From NCBI GenBank assembly GCA_022749755.1, contig CM040445.1, positions 15,707,182 to 15,771,181 on the forward strand: a stretch of 64,000 bases of DNA. Reading direction: 5' to 3'. The position numbers and the translations under genes were made by a program. Each line of letters opens with the position of its first letter. Position 1 is the first letter of the stretch. The notes under the pieces are model-generated. The model had not been told where the DNA came from, searched no databases, and saw only the letters and a program-made list of their open reading frames with translations. Origin of the DNA: Azadirachta indica. Lineage: Eukaryota > Streptophyta > Magnoliopsida > Sapindales > Meliaceae. Shown here in pieces: positions 23,282 to 34,869 of this stretch.

Positions 23282-24580
23282 TCATAACTTTGATTGAAAT
23301 GACGCAATTGGATCAAAAGAACTGTAAGTAAGGATAGCGGGATCTTGTTCAAATTTGGCCATGTCTTTCTTAGACAAAGCCACCCATGCTTCTATTCCCT
23401 TACCATCAGAAGTGTCGAAGAGAATCACAACATTAATAAACTTCATACAAACACCTACCCACGTTGGCTTTCCCCATCCAAAATCAACTTCATAAAATGG
23501 AAGTCCACACAAACTAGTAACACATATCATATTTACTTGAGTACTATCGTTGCTGAAATCCTCACTTCCCTTACTCATTTGATCTCCCAAACTGTTATAA
23601 TATTTTCTCACCTCATCTTCACTCATCATCTTCACAGCTTGGTGAATTTTGTTTGCCAAGCTGCTGTAATCAACTGCCTCGTTATCCAACCAGTTTCCTG
23701 TTACACAGTAGATTGCATTTCCAATACATTCTTGGGGAAATGGTGGATTCATTCGGTTTCGTACATTCAAAGGGATTAGTATGAAAGGAGAAGCCTCACC
23801 ACTTTCTTTAGCCATAGAAATTAGAGCACCCCAGATGAGAGCAGATACAACTTCATACCGTGTTGGACGACGATGATGTTCAAATCTGTTCTCAATTTCT
23901 TCTATTAAAGAAGCTATCTTGGTAACATCGAATGTAATTCTTTTTGCTACGCATTCTATGGAACGTTGTCTTTCAATAGTATTCTTCGCTATGTTTTTGG
24001 CCAATTCATTTGGAGGAAAGATAGAAGAGCAATCAAATATCACGTCTTTGATATCATTGAACCCACGAGCAACTGCAGCCCAATTTTTAAGAAACGAAGC
24101 TGCTGCTGATGCATCAGCTATAACATGCCTAAAATAAACACAAACAGCAATCCCACCGCAATCAAAGTAATTGACTTGAACAGCAAGATTGGGCAGATCA
24201 TCAGTACTTACCTTTTTATTCGGATTGTATGGCAACAGTTGTTCGAGGATATTCATCTCTGTTTGTCTCATAACCTCAAACATATTAATATCTACACAAG
24301 CTTCAATAAAAGGGACGCCAGAATCGTCACAATCAACAAAAGAATCATCTCTCACTCGTCCTGCAAAAGGATAGTAATGGGTCAATGTTTTTGAGAGAGA
24401 TCTTTTTAGGTGATCAGAAATTTCAACAAGGCTTTTGTCTACTCTATTGTAAAAGAGAGGATATCCATAATAGGTATTGAGATTCAATTGATCTATAAGA
24501 GATAATTTATGGGTTTTTAGGTGGGAAGGGGTTGGAGAAGATGGTTTGATGATTTCTGAGGAAATGGTCCGGAGCTCCAT
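23282..24580 (-). CDS. BAHD acyltransferase, vinorine synthase-like (copy 1)
   Basis: The gene is a single 432-residue exon, a normal length for this cytosolic family, which transfers acyl groups from acyl-CoA to alcohols or amines of specialised metabolites. The catalytic HXXXD motif is HVIAD, His152-Asp156, at the active-site channel; the residue after Asp is Ala rather than the common Gly. The structural DFGWG motif is at residues 366-370. The N-terminus (EIIKPSSPTPSHLKTHKLSL) is typical of the vinorine synthase-like BAHD clade. The ATG at 24,578-24,580 gives the full family N-terminus. A TATA-like sequence lies 67 bases upstream. The acyl donor and acceptor cannot be deduced. The predicted protein of copy 2 would be identical apart from its frameshift. 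Confidence 0.95.
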   Translation of the reverse strand: MELRTISSEIIKPSSPTPSHLKTHKLSLIDQLNLNTYYGYPLFYNRVDKSLVEISDHLKRSLSKTLTHYYPFAGRVRDDSFVDCDDSGVPFIEACVDINMFEVMRQTEMNILEQLLPYNPNKKVSTDDLPNLAVQVNYFDCGGIAVCVYFRHVIADASAAASFLKNWAAVARGFNDIKDVIFDCSSIFPPNELAKNIAKNTIERQRSIECVAKRITFDVTKIASLIEEIENRFEHHRRPTRYEVVSALIWGALISMAKESGEASPFILIPLNVRNRMNPPFPQECIGNAIYCVTGNWLDNEAVDYSSLANKIHQAVKMMSEDEVRKYYNSLGDQMSKGSEDFSNDSTQVNMICVTSLCGLPFYEVDFGWGKPTWVGVCMKFINVVILFDTSDGKGIEAWVALSKKDMAKFEQDPAILTYSSFDPIASFQSKL

Positions 24581-24646
24581 GATACTGCAAGCGTTAATTA
24601 TCTCCCGACTCTTTTTCTTGCTCGTACAAGAAAAGCTTAATGTCTA

Positions 24647-24656
24647 GTATATATAC
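24647..24656 (-). promoter_or_regulatory. TATA-box candidate of BAHD copy 1
   Basis: GTATATATAC lies 67-76 bases upstream of the ATG on the minus strand. It is conserved in place and sequence in all three BAHD copies (42,665-42,674 and 52,658-52,667), at a distance suiting a short leader. Confidence 0.6.
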
Positions 24657-24949
24657 ATAGAATCAGGTTTCATGTGAGGGATATTTGTAAGAATTATATT
24701 ATAAAAAAAAATAAATTAATCCACATGGAATGATTATTCTGTTGATATTCTCAAGCCGCCATGTTTGACTTCAGACAGTTGCAGTCAATAATCATTTACA
24801 TATATAGAATTTTATTCCTTGGATGCTTCTAAAGTTTGAAAATTGGGGATACTGACGTTTTCCTTGACTTTTTGGTTAATAAATAGGTATTTTGACGATT
24901 GAAAAAATAAATATTTTAACATTTCGATCAATAGATAAGTTTTTTTATT

Positions 24950-26060
24950 TTTATTTTATTTATTAATTTATAAAATTATTATTATTTGTACCTCTAAATT
25001 TATATAAATTAATAAAATAATATATATTTTATTTAATTATAATAATTTAATTTTAATATAATATTTTTTAAAATATTTTTTTAATTATAATAATTTAATT
25101 ATTATTTTAATATTTTTTACAATATTTTAAGAATTATATAATTTTTTTTAATTTATTATTTAAGTAAAAATTAAAAATATATTATCAATTAAAAAATAAA
25201 ATAATTAGTTACATTAAACGTATATGTTAAAATATTTTTAATCTTCTTCTTTTACTTATTAATAATTTGATATTTAATTTAAAAATTTTGAAATATTTTT
25301 AACATTTTATTTTTATATATAACATATTTATTTAAAAGATTATATTAAATTTATTATATTTTATTAAGAAAAAAATATGAAAATATAAGTAAAAAAGTGT
25401 AAAAAAAGAAAATTTGGTGTTATTTATTAATAGAATTAATAATTAGATATATTTTATATCTTATTAACTAATATAATTTAATTTTTAATTAAAATATGAA
25501 AAATAAAGAAATTTTTAATTATTTTATTTGTAATATATATTAAAATTTTTAAATTAAATTAAATTAAATTATATTAGTTAATAAGATTATAAAATATATC
25601 TAATTACTTTTTTTTAATAAATGACACCTAATTCTCTTCTTTCTTCTATTTTTTCATTTATATTTTCATAATTTTTTAAGAGCATATAAGGAATTTAATA
25701 CAATTCTTTTAAATAATTTTAAAAATATATTATATATAAAAATAAAATGTTAAAAGATATTTCAACTAAATTTTTTTCATAATTAAATATCAAATTTATT
25801 ATTAAAAAATAAAAGAAGAAGTTTAGTAATATTTTAGCATATAAGTTTGATCTAATTTATTATTTGAATTTCTTTAATAATAGTAATTTTTTAAATTTTT
25901 TATTGAAGTAATAAATTACAAATTTTATTTATTTAATTCTTACCATATAGTATAAAATATTAAAATAGAGATTAAATTGTTACAGTTAAAAAAAATATAT
26001 TGTGAAAAATTAAAATAAGGACTAAAGTATTTTAATTAAATAACTATATGTTATTTTACT
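24950..26060. mobile_element. 1.1-kb foldback element 5' of BAHD copy 1
   Basis: This is a long AT-rich imperfect palindrome centred near 25,530. Paired blocks include TGAAAATATAAGTAAAAAAG near 25,378 with TTCATTTATATTTTCATAAT near 25,653; TTTTATATCTTATTAACTAA near 25,451 with TTAGTTAATAAGATTATAAA near 25,572; and the CTTCTTCTTTTACTTATTAA region near 25,243 with AAAAAATAAAAGAAGAAG near 25,803. There is no coding content. It is related to the element at 27,060-28,025. Confidence 0.7.
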
Positions 26061-27059
26061 ATTTAAAAAAAATTAGCGATATAAATAATAATAACTTAAT
26101 AGTCAACTAACATAAATAAAAGTTAATAAAATATTTACTTATTTGTCCAAATATGAAAATATCTTTTTTTTCCTAAACATTATAAAGGTATAGGCCTATT
26201 TACTAATCATTAGGAGTTATCCATCAATATCCCTTGAAAATTTTACTCAACCTCTCCAAAATAATGCCTTCGTTTAATTTTAATTACTAGTACAAAAGTA
26301 TTCTTCCTTGATAAATGACTTGTTCACAAAAATAGTTTTTACCACTTATAATTTGATAAACTAATTACCCGTGAAACAAACATTCATTTTATGGAATCTC
26401 TTATGACATATTGTTCATAATCAAAATAATTTTCATAATCAAACATTGATAATTTATGACATATTGTTCATAATCAAATAATTTTCGTTTAAACCAAGTT
26501 GTTTGTTGTTGAAACTATAAGATTATAATTTGTTGGAAATAAACAATAAATAACGGGTTATTAACATTGTTATCATTATAATTTAAAAAATAACATTTAG
26601 GTGAATGGTATGCCATAATATGACAATTACATCCTTTATTAGAAGAACAGAAAAAAAAAAAAAAAAAAAAAAAGACTTTTTTAGACTAATCCAATCAAAA
26701 TAAAAGTCCTTCACTTCTTACAAAAGAATAAAAGAAATTGTACTTTTTCATATAATATCTTAACTAAATTCTAAGTAATGATTAAGTTACTGGGTTTAAT
26801 TTTCATTTACCCATGTCAAATTCCTAACACTAAAACCAAAATTGAATTTTTGGGATTTGAATTGGAATTAACAAATAACCAATAACAATATTATTGTTTA
26901 TTACTATTGAATCAAAATTTAAAAGGGGGCGCGGCCACAGTAAGGGAATGGGCTTGGTTCCAGTATTCAGAGGTTTGAATATTGTTTGGAATATATCCAT
27001 TAAAGTGTTTCAGGTCAATATCTTGGTAAAGTATAGGGATATTACTGGTACTGTTATTT
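26061..27059. other. Spacer between two foldback elements
   Basis: This is non-coding DNA with a tandem-like CATATTGTTCATAATCAAA repeat (about 26,407 and 26,461), a 23-base poly(A) tract at about 26,652-26,674 and a short GC patch GGGGGCGCGGCC at 26,924-26,935. No gene is visible. Confidence 0.6.
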
Positions 27060-28025
27060 ATTAATTTATAAGATTATTCTTATTTGTATCTTTAAATTGA
27101 TATAAATTAATAAAATAATATATATTTTATTTAATTATAATAATTTCATTTTATTTTAATATTTTTTAAAATATATTTTTTTAATTGTAATAATTTAGTT
27201 ATTATTTTAATATTTTTTACAACATATTAAGGACTATATAATTTTTTTGAATTTATCATTTAAGTAAAAATTTTAAAAAAATATTATTAATTAAAAATTG
27301 AAATAATTAGTTACATTAAATTTATATGTTAAAATATTTTTAACTTTTTTCTTTTACTTATTAATAATTTAGTATTTGTTTATAAAAAATTTGAAATATT
27401 TTTTAACATTCTATTTTTATACATAATATATTTATTTAAAAAAACATTATATTAATTTATTATATTTTATTAAAAAAATATGAAAATATAAGTAAAAAAG
27501 TGTAAAAAAAGAAAATTTGGTGTTATTTGTTAATAGAATTAGTAATTAGATATATTTTATATCTTATTAACTAATATAAATGACACCAAATTCTCTTCTT
27601 TCTTATACTTTTTCATTTATATTTTCATAATTTTTTAAGAACATATAATGAATTTAATACAATTTTTTAAATAATTTTAAAAATATATTATATATAAAAA
27701 TAAAATATTAAAAGATATTTCAATTAAATTTTTTAATAATTAAATATCACATTTATTATTAGAAAATAAAAGAAGAAACTTAATAATATTTTAGCATCTG
27801 AGTTTGATCTAATTTATGATTTGAATTTATTTAATAATAGTAATTTTTTTAAATTTTGTATAGAAGTAATTTTAATTAATTTTTTAAAATTTTTTATAGA
27901 AGTAATAAATTAAAAAATTTATTTAATTCTTGCCATATAGTGTAAAATATTAAAATAAAGATTAAATTGTTATAGTTAAAAAAAATATATTGTAAAAAAT
28001 ATCAAAACAAGGATTAAAGTATTTT
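27060..28025. mobile_element. Second foldback element of unit 1
   Basis: This is a palindrome of about 0.97 kb centred near 27,560, where GAAAATTTGGTGTTATTT (about 27,510) pairs with AAATGACACCAAATTCTC (about 27,577). It is a direct, diverged repeat of the element at 24,950-26,060 with a shorter centre. It is non-coding. Confidence 0.7.
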
Positions 28026-28649
28026 AATTAACTCTTCAATTCATTACATACTGGCTAAAACGATGTAGTTTGGGCTCTCTCTTTTCCCTCAAACAACAAG
28101 ATGAAGTCGACCCTAAAAATTTGTTAACGTTTGTTTACTGTAGTTTCTTCACGAATTGAACTAATTTAAAGCATTTTTATTGCTTGTTTAGTTTGTTAAA
28201 GTCATTTTACAATGTTAGTGCTTGTTTTTTGTTGTACCTAGGGTTTGAGTTATTTGTTTTATAGTAATATATGGAATTAGATATTTGTTGAATGAAGCGA
28301 AGAAAACGTGTAGATGTTTTGGACCGCTGTTGGCAAGTTTTGGACTGGTGTGGTTTGTTGGTTTGAATATTTTTAAGTCTTGTCGTCTGTTGCTATTAAT
28401 ATTTGAAGTGTTGTTTGATTCCCTTGCAACGGAATATTAAAAAATAGCATGTCGGCAGTTTTGGTCGCTTTTAATATTTAGAGTGTTGTTTAATGTTTGG
28501 ACTGTTGCTTTAAGTATTTGGTTAGACAAATTAAATATTAACATCCAAGAACAAATAAAAAATCCTCACATACATAGATATATAACAAAAAGAAACTTAT
28601 GCAGCACCCAAGAAAATAACTCACCTAATCCGTGAACACACTCATGAGA
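28026..28649. other. Intergenic DNA downstream of the ARR pseudogene
   Basis: This is GTTTG-rich, non-coding DNA with no recognisable gene. It lies 3' of the minus-strand type-B ARR relic and could be its former 3' flank. Confidence 0.45.
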
Positions 28650-30368
28650 TCATTTGAGGTATATTGTTGTAACATTGGGATGTCCACTTTTTACATTATC
28701 GACAAATTTCAGATTTGGCTTCTCCTTCGCTTTGCTAGCACTGTTGTCAAAATATATTTTTGCACGGTTCAAGTCATTCATTGGTGATTTAAATTCATCT
28801 ACAGCAAGCCGGCGTGGAATGCAAGTCCTTCTACCAATAAATCCAAGATTTCTTAATGGCCCTTGATCAAGCATTTCACCTAACTGAGCATCATATGAAG
28901 CTTGTATATCTGCAAGATTAGGAACAAATACTGGCACTTGTCCAGCAGCTCTAAATGCCAGGGTTGAGTTTTGAACATGCTGATTTGTGTTATCGTCAGC
29001 GTTTACTGAACAAGAGGATGCTGAAGGAGAAATGGAACCTCGGCTGCGGAACCACTAAGAATACCTGTAGTTTGGATGTCACCATCGGAGATTTGCCCCA
29101 TATTCAACGAGGGATTATTTGACTGACTTGAGAGGAGATTATAATCGATGACAGCACTCCTACTAAAACTGCAATTTTGATTTACAGACGCAGGACTATT
29201 TCCCTCCGAAAAACTAGCTGATGAATAAAAGGAGACTACAAGGCAAGATGACTACACATTAATTGAACGGCTGGGCTCAGATAGTGTAAACTGCTGCTGT
29301 GGTTGTAGGTGCTGTTGTTTTTCATGCTGTTGATGTTGCTGCTGATGCAGTATATCCATTTTCTAGGGATTCACACCTCCAATGTTGCTACCAGGTGCCA
29401 AAACCACCAAGGCTGTTAGGTGCCCATACACCAAATCCTGTAGACGCATGACCAACAGATGTTATGGATTGAGGTAAATGTTTTGAAACATTGGATTGGT
29501 ATTTTACCAGTGGCCGACTGAAAGCTATACCATTTTCAGCAGGAATACACTTGGGTCCTTGTAAGGACGATTGTATAAGAGCTGGCTGCCCTATTGCTGT
29601 AATTAGGTTACCTGCAGGACGACCTAAAAGTTTAGCTTGCAAGGCTGCTAATATTTGTGGAGGAATTTGGCCAGAGGCAGCCGAAGCTTGGATGTCGAAT
29701 CTTCTAAGTGAGCCAAGCTTCATATTTGTTTCAACAGGAGCACAGAAAGCGTTAGAAATTCCACCTTGCACTCCATTTAATCTTTTTAAACATATTCTAA
29801 ATTTCTGCAAGTTGACTTTATGGTAAGTTAAATCTATTCAATATTAACAATATAATGCATGTTAAAAAATGACAATTTTCATAATAATATTCAATCATTG
29901 TTTACCCCCGATGACAAAGATGATGATAGAGGAAAGGAATAAGAAGCACAATAGTAGAAAATCCAAAGGAATAAAAGAATTATACCTGCAGATGACTTGC
30001 AACATTGTCTCTCTTCAAACCAGGTACATTCATCAATTCAACAATTCTCTTAGGTACAGCCTCTGATATTAGAGCCATAATATTTTAATCAGAAATATTA
30101 AATTGAAGCAAACAAAAATTTACAAACTTATTTAAGAGATGGCCAAGATACATCATAATATCTCTTATTCATATCAAATATATAATGAATAAATTAAACG
30201 AAAGAAACTATAAAAGATCATACTGTCTATCTCAAGTTGATTTACTGCACTGACAAATTGCTGATGTAGCTCCACTGACCATAATACACGTGGTTTTTTT
30301 TTTTTCGTGGAAGGATCCTCATTTTCCAGTTCACCATCATCTTCTTCTTTAGCGCAAATTCTCTTTTT
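28650..30368 (-). pseudogene. Type-B response regulator (ARR) pseudogene, no receiver domain
   Basis: This is a relic of a cytokinin-signalling transcription factor. Three exons can be placed with correct GT-AG borders: 30,368-30,224, 30,062-29,986 and 29,804 downwards. They join in frame through the whole GARP/Myb DNA-binding domain: [17 protein letters not shown], then [18 protein letters not shown], then ASHLQ, then KFRICLKRL. The following ALAASGQ-like and Gln-rich parts match the family. The frame then breaks: a 1-base insertion gives a stop near 29,388, with more stops near 29,367, 29,258 and 29,010. A C-terminal piece remains open at 28,650-28,937. The N-terminal receiver domain is absent; upstream lies a plus-strand transposon. 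It has kept its introns, so it is a DNA-level copy and not a processed one. Confidence 0.85.
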
Positions 30369-30678
30369 CTGAGCTTTTAAAATAAATAATTGAGATTACT
30401 CTCTTATTACAATTAATGGTATAATTATATTGTTGAGTATTAAAATAACTGTTAGTAATATAATTATACATCTGTTGATTATAACTTGAATATATTTATA
30501 TAAATTACTTTTTTAAAGTTTTAGACATTTCTTTAATAATTAAGATATCATAAATTTTATTTATTAGTAAATAACATGTCCTAAATTTCATTGAGTACAT
30601 TTATTTTATCTTAAAGTGCTGAATTAATTATATTTTATTAGTATCACTTATATATATATATATATTTGTTTCAGTATC
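30369..30678. other. Junction between ARR relic and transposon
   Basis: This is AT-rich DNA where the receiver-domain exons of the ARR gene would be expected but are missing. A (TA)n run lies at about 30,650-30,664, just before the transposon reading frame. The ARR relic and the transposon are divergently oriented. Confidence 0.5.
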
Positions 30679-33600
30679 ATGACTTTTTTCCAAGAAGGCA
30701 GCCATGATAATATAGAAACTTCTCAAGAGACTTCTTCAAGAAAAAGAAATGGCAGAAGACAAACAACTTTGCCAGAGCTCACAAAAGAAAATGATGGTCG
30801 TAGGCTACTTATTGTATTTAATAAGAAAGGTCAACCAATAAGTAAAACATCAAGAAAGTTAGGAAGCTTAATTGATATATTGGCACGTACAATAGTTTCA
30901 ATCACATATTGCACATGGTTCAGGGTGTCAAAGGAACTTAGAGAAAATATGTAGAGTTGTATTGAGGTTTGACATATTTTAATTCTTAATTATCATTTTT
31001 TTTGTCATTATTTTTTTTTTATAATAATTAATTTATTTTAAATTTTTATTTCAGTCTATTATTTATAGACAACATGTGATATTTAAAAAACTTATAAGAA
31101 AAAGGATTTATTTAAAATAGCAGGAAGATGGAAAGCTTTTAAGAATCGTTTTACATCGAAATATATATTGCCAAATAGACATGACCCTGCTAGCTTAAAA
31201 AAACCACCGACACACTAAAATTTATTGAACAATCGCATTGGCAATCGTTTGTAAAGAGTAGATTACCAGAAGATTTTCGTGTAAGCTCATTTAAATTTTT
31301 TTTATATTTAATTTAATTTTAACTTAAAATTCTTATTATATTGTTGTAATGATATATAGTCATAGACAAGTTCAACAAGAGCAGCAGAGATAAAACAAGT
31401 ATAGATATTAACTTTCATATCTTGGATATGAAAATAAGGAAGATGAAATGATTAGTATTTAAATTATTGATCGATTTATTTAATGTAAAGTATTTTACAA
31501 ATTTGGATTTAAATGTCTATAAATGCGTGAACTTGGAACAAATGAACAAATTGACTGTTCCGTCATTTGAATGCTTGCTTATTAAAATAAGAAAAGAGAA
31601 TATGATAATGAGAATATCAAATTAAATGCAGAAAGAATTATAAGTTTATTACTAATATTACACTTATTTATATATAAGCTTGCTATTGGCAACAGAGAGA
31701 ATATAGTAGCTCATGGTGCAATTATGCCAAAAAATAATCCAAATGCCACTATACACGAAATTCCATTAAATGAAAATATATGTGTATCTATTCATATGGC
31801 AATAATTCCATTAGCCTCCTTACCAGTTCCCATTCCTAATGAATTTGAAACTGTACAAAATGCTATTGAATCATTTGTCACATAACCTAGATATCTTATT
31901 ATACCATTGACTAATAAGATAATTTACTTTTTAATTTGTAATTTTCTCTCAATTATTTATTTATAATAGTTTTTTTTTAATATTTTGCTTCATTAACTTA
32001 GGAAACCAAGTTAACAACTCAACGTTTTAAGCTCAAAATTAATGGAGCCAATTATAAACCCCGAAGCTAAATGTTCAACTCAATCATATGTTCTATGAAA
32101 TCTATTGGTGCATATGCCAATAAAGCTATGCTTTCAGGTGACACCTTTGAAGTAAATATAGAAAAAAAATATTTTTGAACAAGAATTTGTTGAGAATGTT
32201 ACTCAAAGTATAATGCAAGTGTTTTTAAACATGGACCTCATATCAATCACTTGTATAATGGTGTATATAAGGTAATTTAATACTTTCTTGATAAATATGT
32301 ATCATTTTAATTTATTCATTGAGAATTAAAGATATAATTTATTATTATAATAACAAAAACTTTTACTTTATTGTTGGCACTTATACAATTATATTAAAGA
32401 GAGAAATTTGGTTGACATGATTGGATCTGTTTATCCGCATCATATTGCTTCAATCGATAGGAAAATAGAAGATAAAGCACATTCAATTGCAGAAAGGCTA
32501 AGACATGCAAAGATGAACTAGATATTTTTCACCTCATATCATCATGAGTATCTATTTCATTATGTTATATGATTATATATTTAATTATTAATTGTTGAGT
32601 ATAATTTATTTCAACTAATGCATTGATTATATATATATATATATATTACCATCAATATAGATCTCATTGGACGTTGGTCATTATTGACCCATATAATGAC
32701 ATTATATATTTTTTGAACTCACTTTAAAATAAAATTGACTCTGACATTAAGTAAGCTGTTAATAAGTAAGTATAATTTATAATACATTTTCATTTCATTA
32801 AGACATAATTTTTCTATTCATTTGACATAATTTATGATATTTGTTTTCCTTTTCCTATCATTTCTTTTTTTTCTCTTTTTAAAAAAAAGAACCATGAAAA
32901 TGTTTAATGTTCGATCACAAAGAATTGAAAGAAAGACACCAATTTGGAAGAAAATCAATGTAAGTACATAAAAATTATTGACTCTTTTTTTTGAAAGTTT
33001 TTCCTTTGATTCATAAGTGACAGAAATAACCAATCTTTAAATTATAGTAGCCAATTCTAATACTAGAACAAATAATTTATCAATGCATTAAAACTTAACC
33101 TAATATATATTTTTTAAAAAAAAAGCTTAATTATGATTTAGTTTTTTTTTTTTTTTTTGTGGGGGGGGCGGACCTACATTGGATATTTTTTATGGCAAAC
33201 AACCTGTTACTATACGTACCAACATTTTTTAATATTCATACAAGTAAAGTGGAATATAAAAAATTAACCATCAACTATTTTCCAATCCTTTTCTTTATTT
33301 ACATAGATATCCTCATTCTTTTAATTTCCTCCAATATTTTATTTACTTTCTTAGGGCATGCATGTTTGACAACATTGGAGATATACATTATTAACATAAA
33401 TATGAGCAGGTATACAATGGTCTATCATTGGTTATTGCAAATGTCTCAAAAGAAAAATTATTATTGATTATTGATCAATTTAAATTAGCATGAAATATTA
33501 AAATAATGGAATTAAAAGCTGAGAATTCTTTAAAACTAGAGTTTAGGTCCAAAATTAAAGTAACTCATCAATCATTCGAATCATCTTTAAAAATAATCCA

Positions 33601-34230
33601 ATGAATAATATAATTATAATTAGTACTTTGAATCTTTTCATTTCATATCTTGGTCAAATTAGTACTTATATGTTAAAAAAAAAACACGTGGTACATTCAT
33701 TCTGTTACATTATATATATATTTATATATATATATTTGCTTATCGATCTGCCGCTATAACTTTTGCCAGCTAATATGACATATATGTACATACCATCTTT
33801 GTATGATTTTTCGAAGGAAAATAATTTAGAATTTTATTATTTGACCAATATTTTTTTATTGTTTTATGTTAATTAAAAAATATTTGATTTTATTATGTAT
33901 TTATTTTTTTTTAATTCTTGATAGTGTCCTAAGCAACCCACAAATTCAGAATGTGGGTATTATATATAATGAAGTGTATGAAAGATATTATTGAAGATCC
34001 AAATATTTCCATTCAACAATATGTTAGAATTATAACTTTGCAGTTATTTCACTTATTTTATTAATTTTTTATAATATGCATGACTTATAATGTTATTTTA
34101 TTTTAATTGTATTATGTGTAATATCTTGTGCAGTTCAGAAAAAAAAATCCATACAAATAAGAAGAGATAGATGAGATGAAAAAAGATTACACTGAATTTG
34201 TTCTATCAATTTTGCAAGTGAAATAATTGT
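30679..34230 (+). mobile_element. Decayed Ptta/En/Spm-type transposon gene: Transposase_24 plus Ulp1 protease
   Basis: An open piece at 30,679-30,954 (RRLLIVFNKKGQPISKTSRK, FRVSKELRENM) and later exon pieces near 31,120 (GRWKAFKNRFTSKYILPN), 31,222 (IEQSHWQSFVKSRLPEDFR) and 31,680-31,885 (VAHGAIMPKNNPNATIHEIP) follow the order of the plant Transposase_24 domain. Ulp1/C48 pieces follow: HWTLVIIDPYNDIIYFLNS at about 32,665 and CPKQPTNSECGYYI at about 33,925, with the catalytic Cys codon at 33,952-33,954. The expected catalytic Asp is Asn. A closing EEIDEMKKDYTEFV piece lies near 34,165. Stops and frameshifts occur throughout, so it is inactive. TIRs were not found. Unit 2 keeps only its first half. 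Confidence 0.75.
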
Positions 34231-34869
34231 TTTTTTTTAAAATTTTTTCTTTTAACTATATTTTTCAGTTTTACCCAACAAATTTTGATTGATATATTTG
34301 GTTAGAGGTCTCTTGATCTACTTTTTATTCAATGTATTAAGTTATAAATTAATTGATAAGTGCATTGACTTAAAAGTATGGCAATGACTACGAAAGACAA
34401 GCTAGTTACTTGTTCCCAGGCTCCTTACTGCTTGACCACTTGTTGCTGGATTCTGTTTTCTATTATTAGCTGTGTTTTTTCTTTTTCTGTTATTTTTTTC
34501 TCCTAATGCCACTTTCCTACGGCCGTTTTTAGTGTAGTTTGTTGTTGTTTCAGCTAACTATTGATAAAGTTGTGTATATACTGCTGTAAATATTGTTGCT
34601 GGGAGGTACTTGTTTCTTTTATTGTTATTTCTAGTTTTATAATTGGTAAATAAAACAGGTATGTACGTGATATGTAGCATGAGCTTGCTGCTGTTTCTAA
34701 TTCATGATCTATTGCTGTTGTGTTCTAGTACTGCTGCTAGCTACTTTTCTAAAACTACAACTTGTTGCTTCTACAGTTTTTGTAATTTGCTGATGATTGT
34801 ATTGCTACTTATGTGTGTTGCCCTGCATCTGCCATTTGTTCACAGTAAAGAAATATGCTTCTAATGTTG
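34231..34869. other. Non-coding DNA after the transposon gene
   Basis: The DNA is rich in TGCTG/TTGTTGC words on the plus strand, giving biased open frames (for example 34,643-34,864) without recognisable domains. The same word bias is seen at 61,201-61,630 in the other transposon-rich region. Confidence 0.4.

Noticed and set aside
23345..24394. Plus-strand open frames opposite BAHD copy 1 (and the same in copies 2 and 3)
   Set aside because: They are antisense shadows of a well-supported 432-residue BAHD gene, and their translations have no domain.
26652..26674. Poly(A) tract as the tail of a processed gene or SINE
   Set aside because: No coding or SINE-like sequence precedes it, and its length varies between the two units as expected for a simple homopolymer.
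29491..29826. Plus-strand 111-residue frame
   Set aside because: It is antisense to the type-B ARR pseudogene exon, which has clear family similarity on the minus strand.
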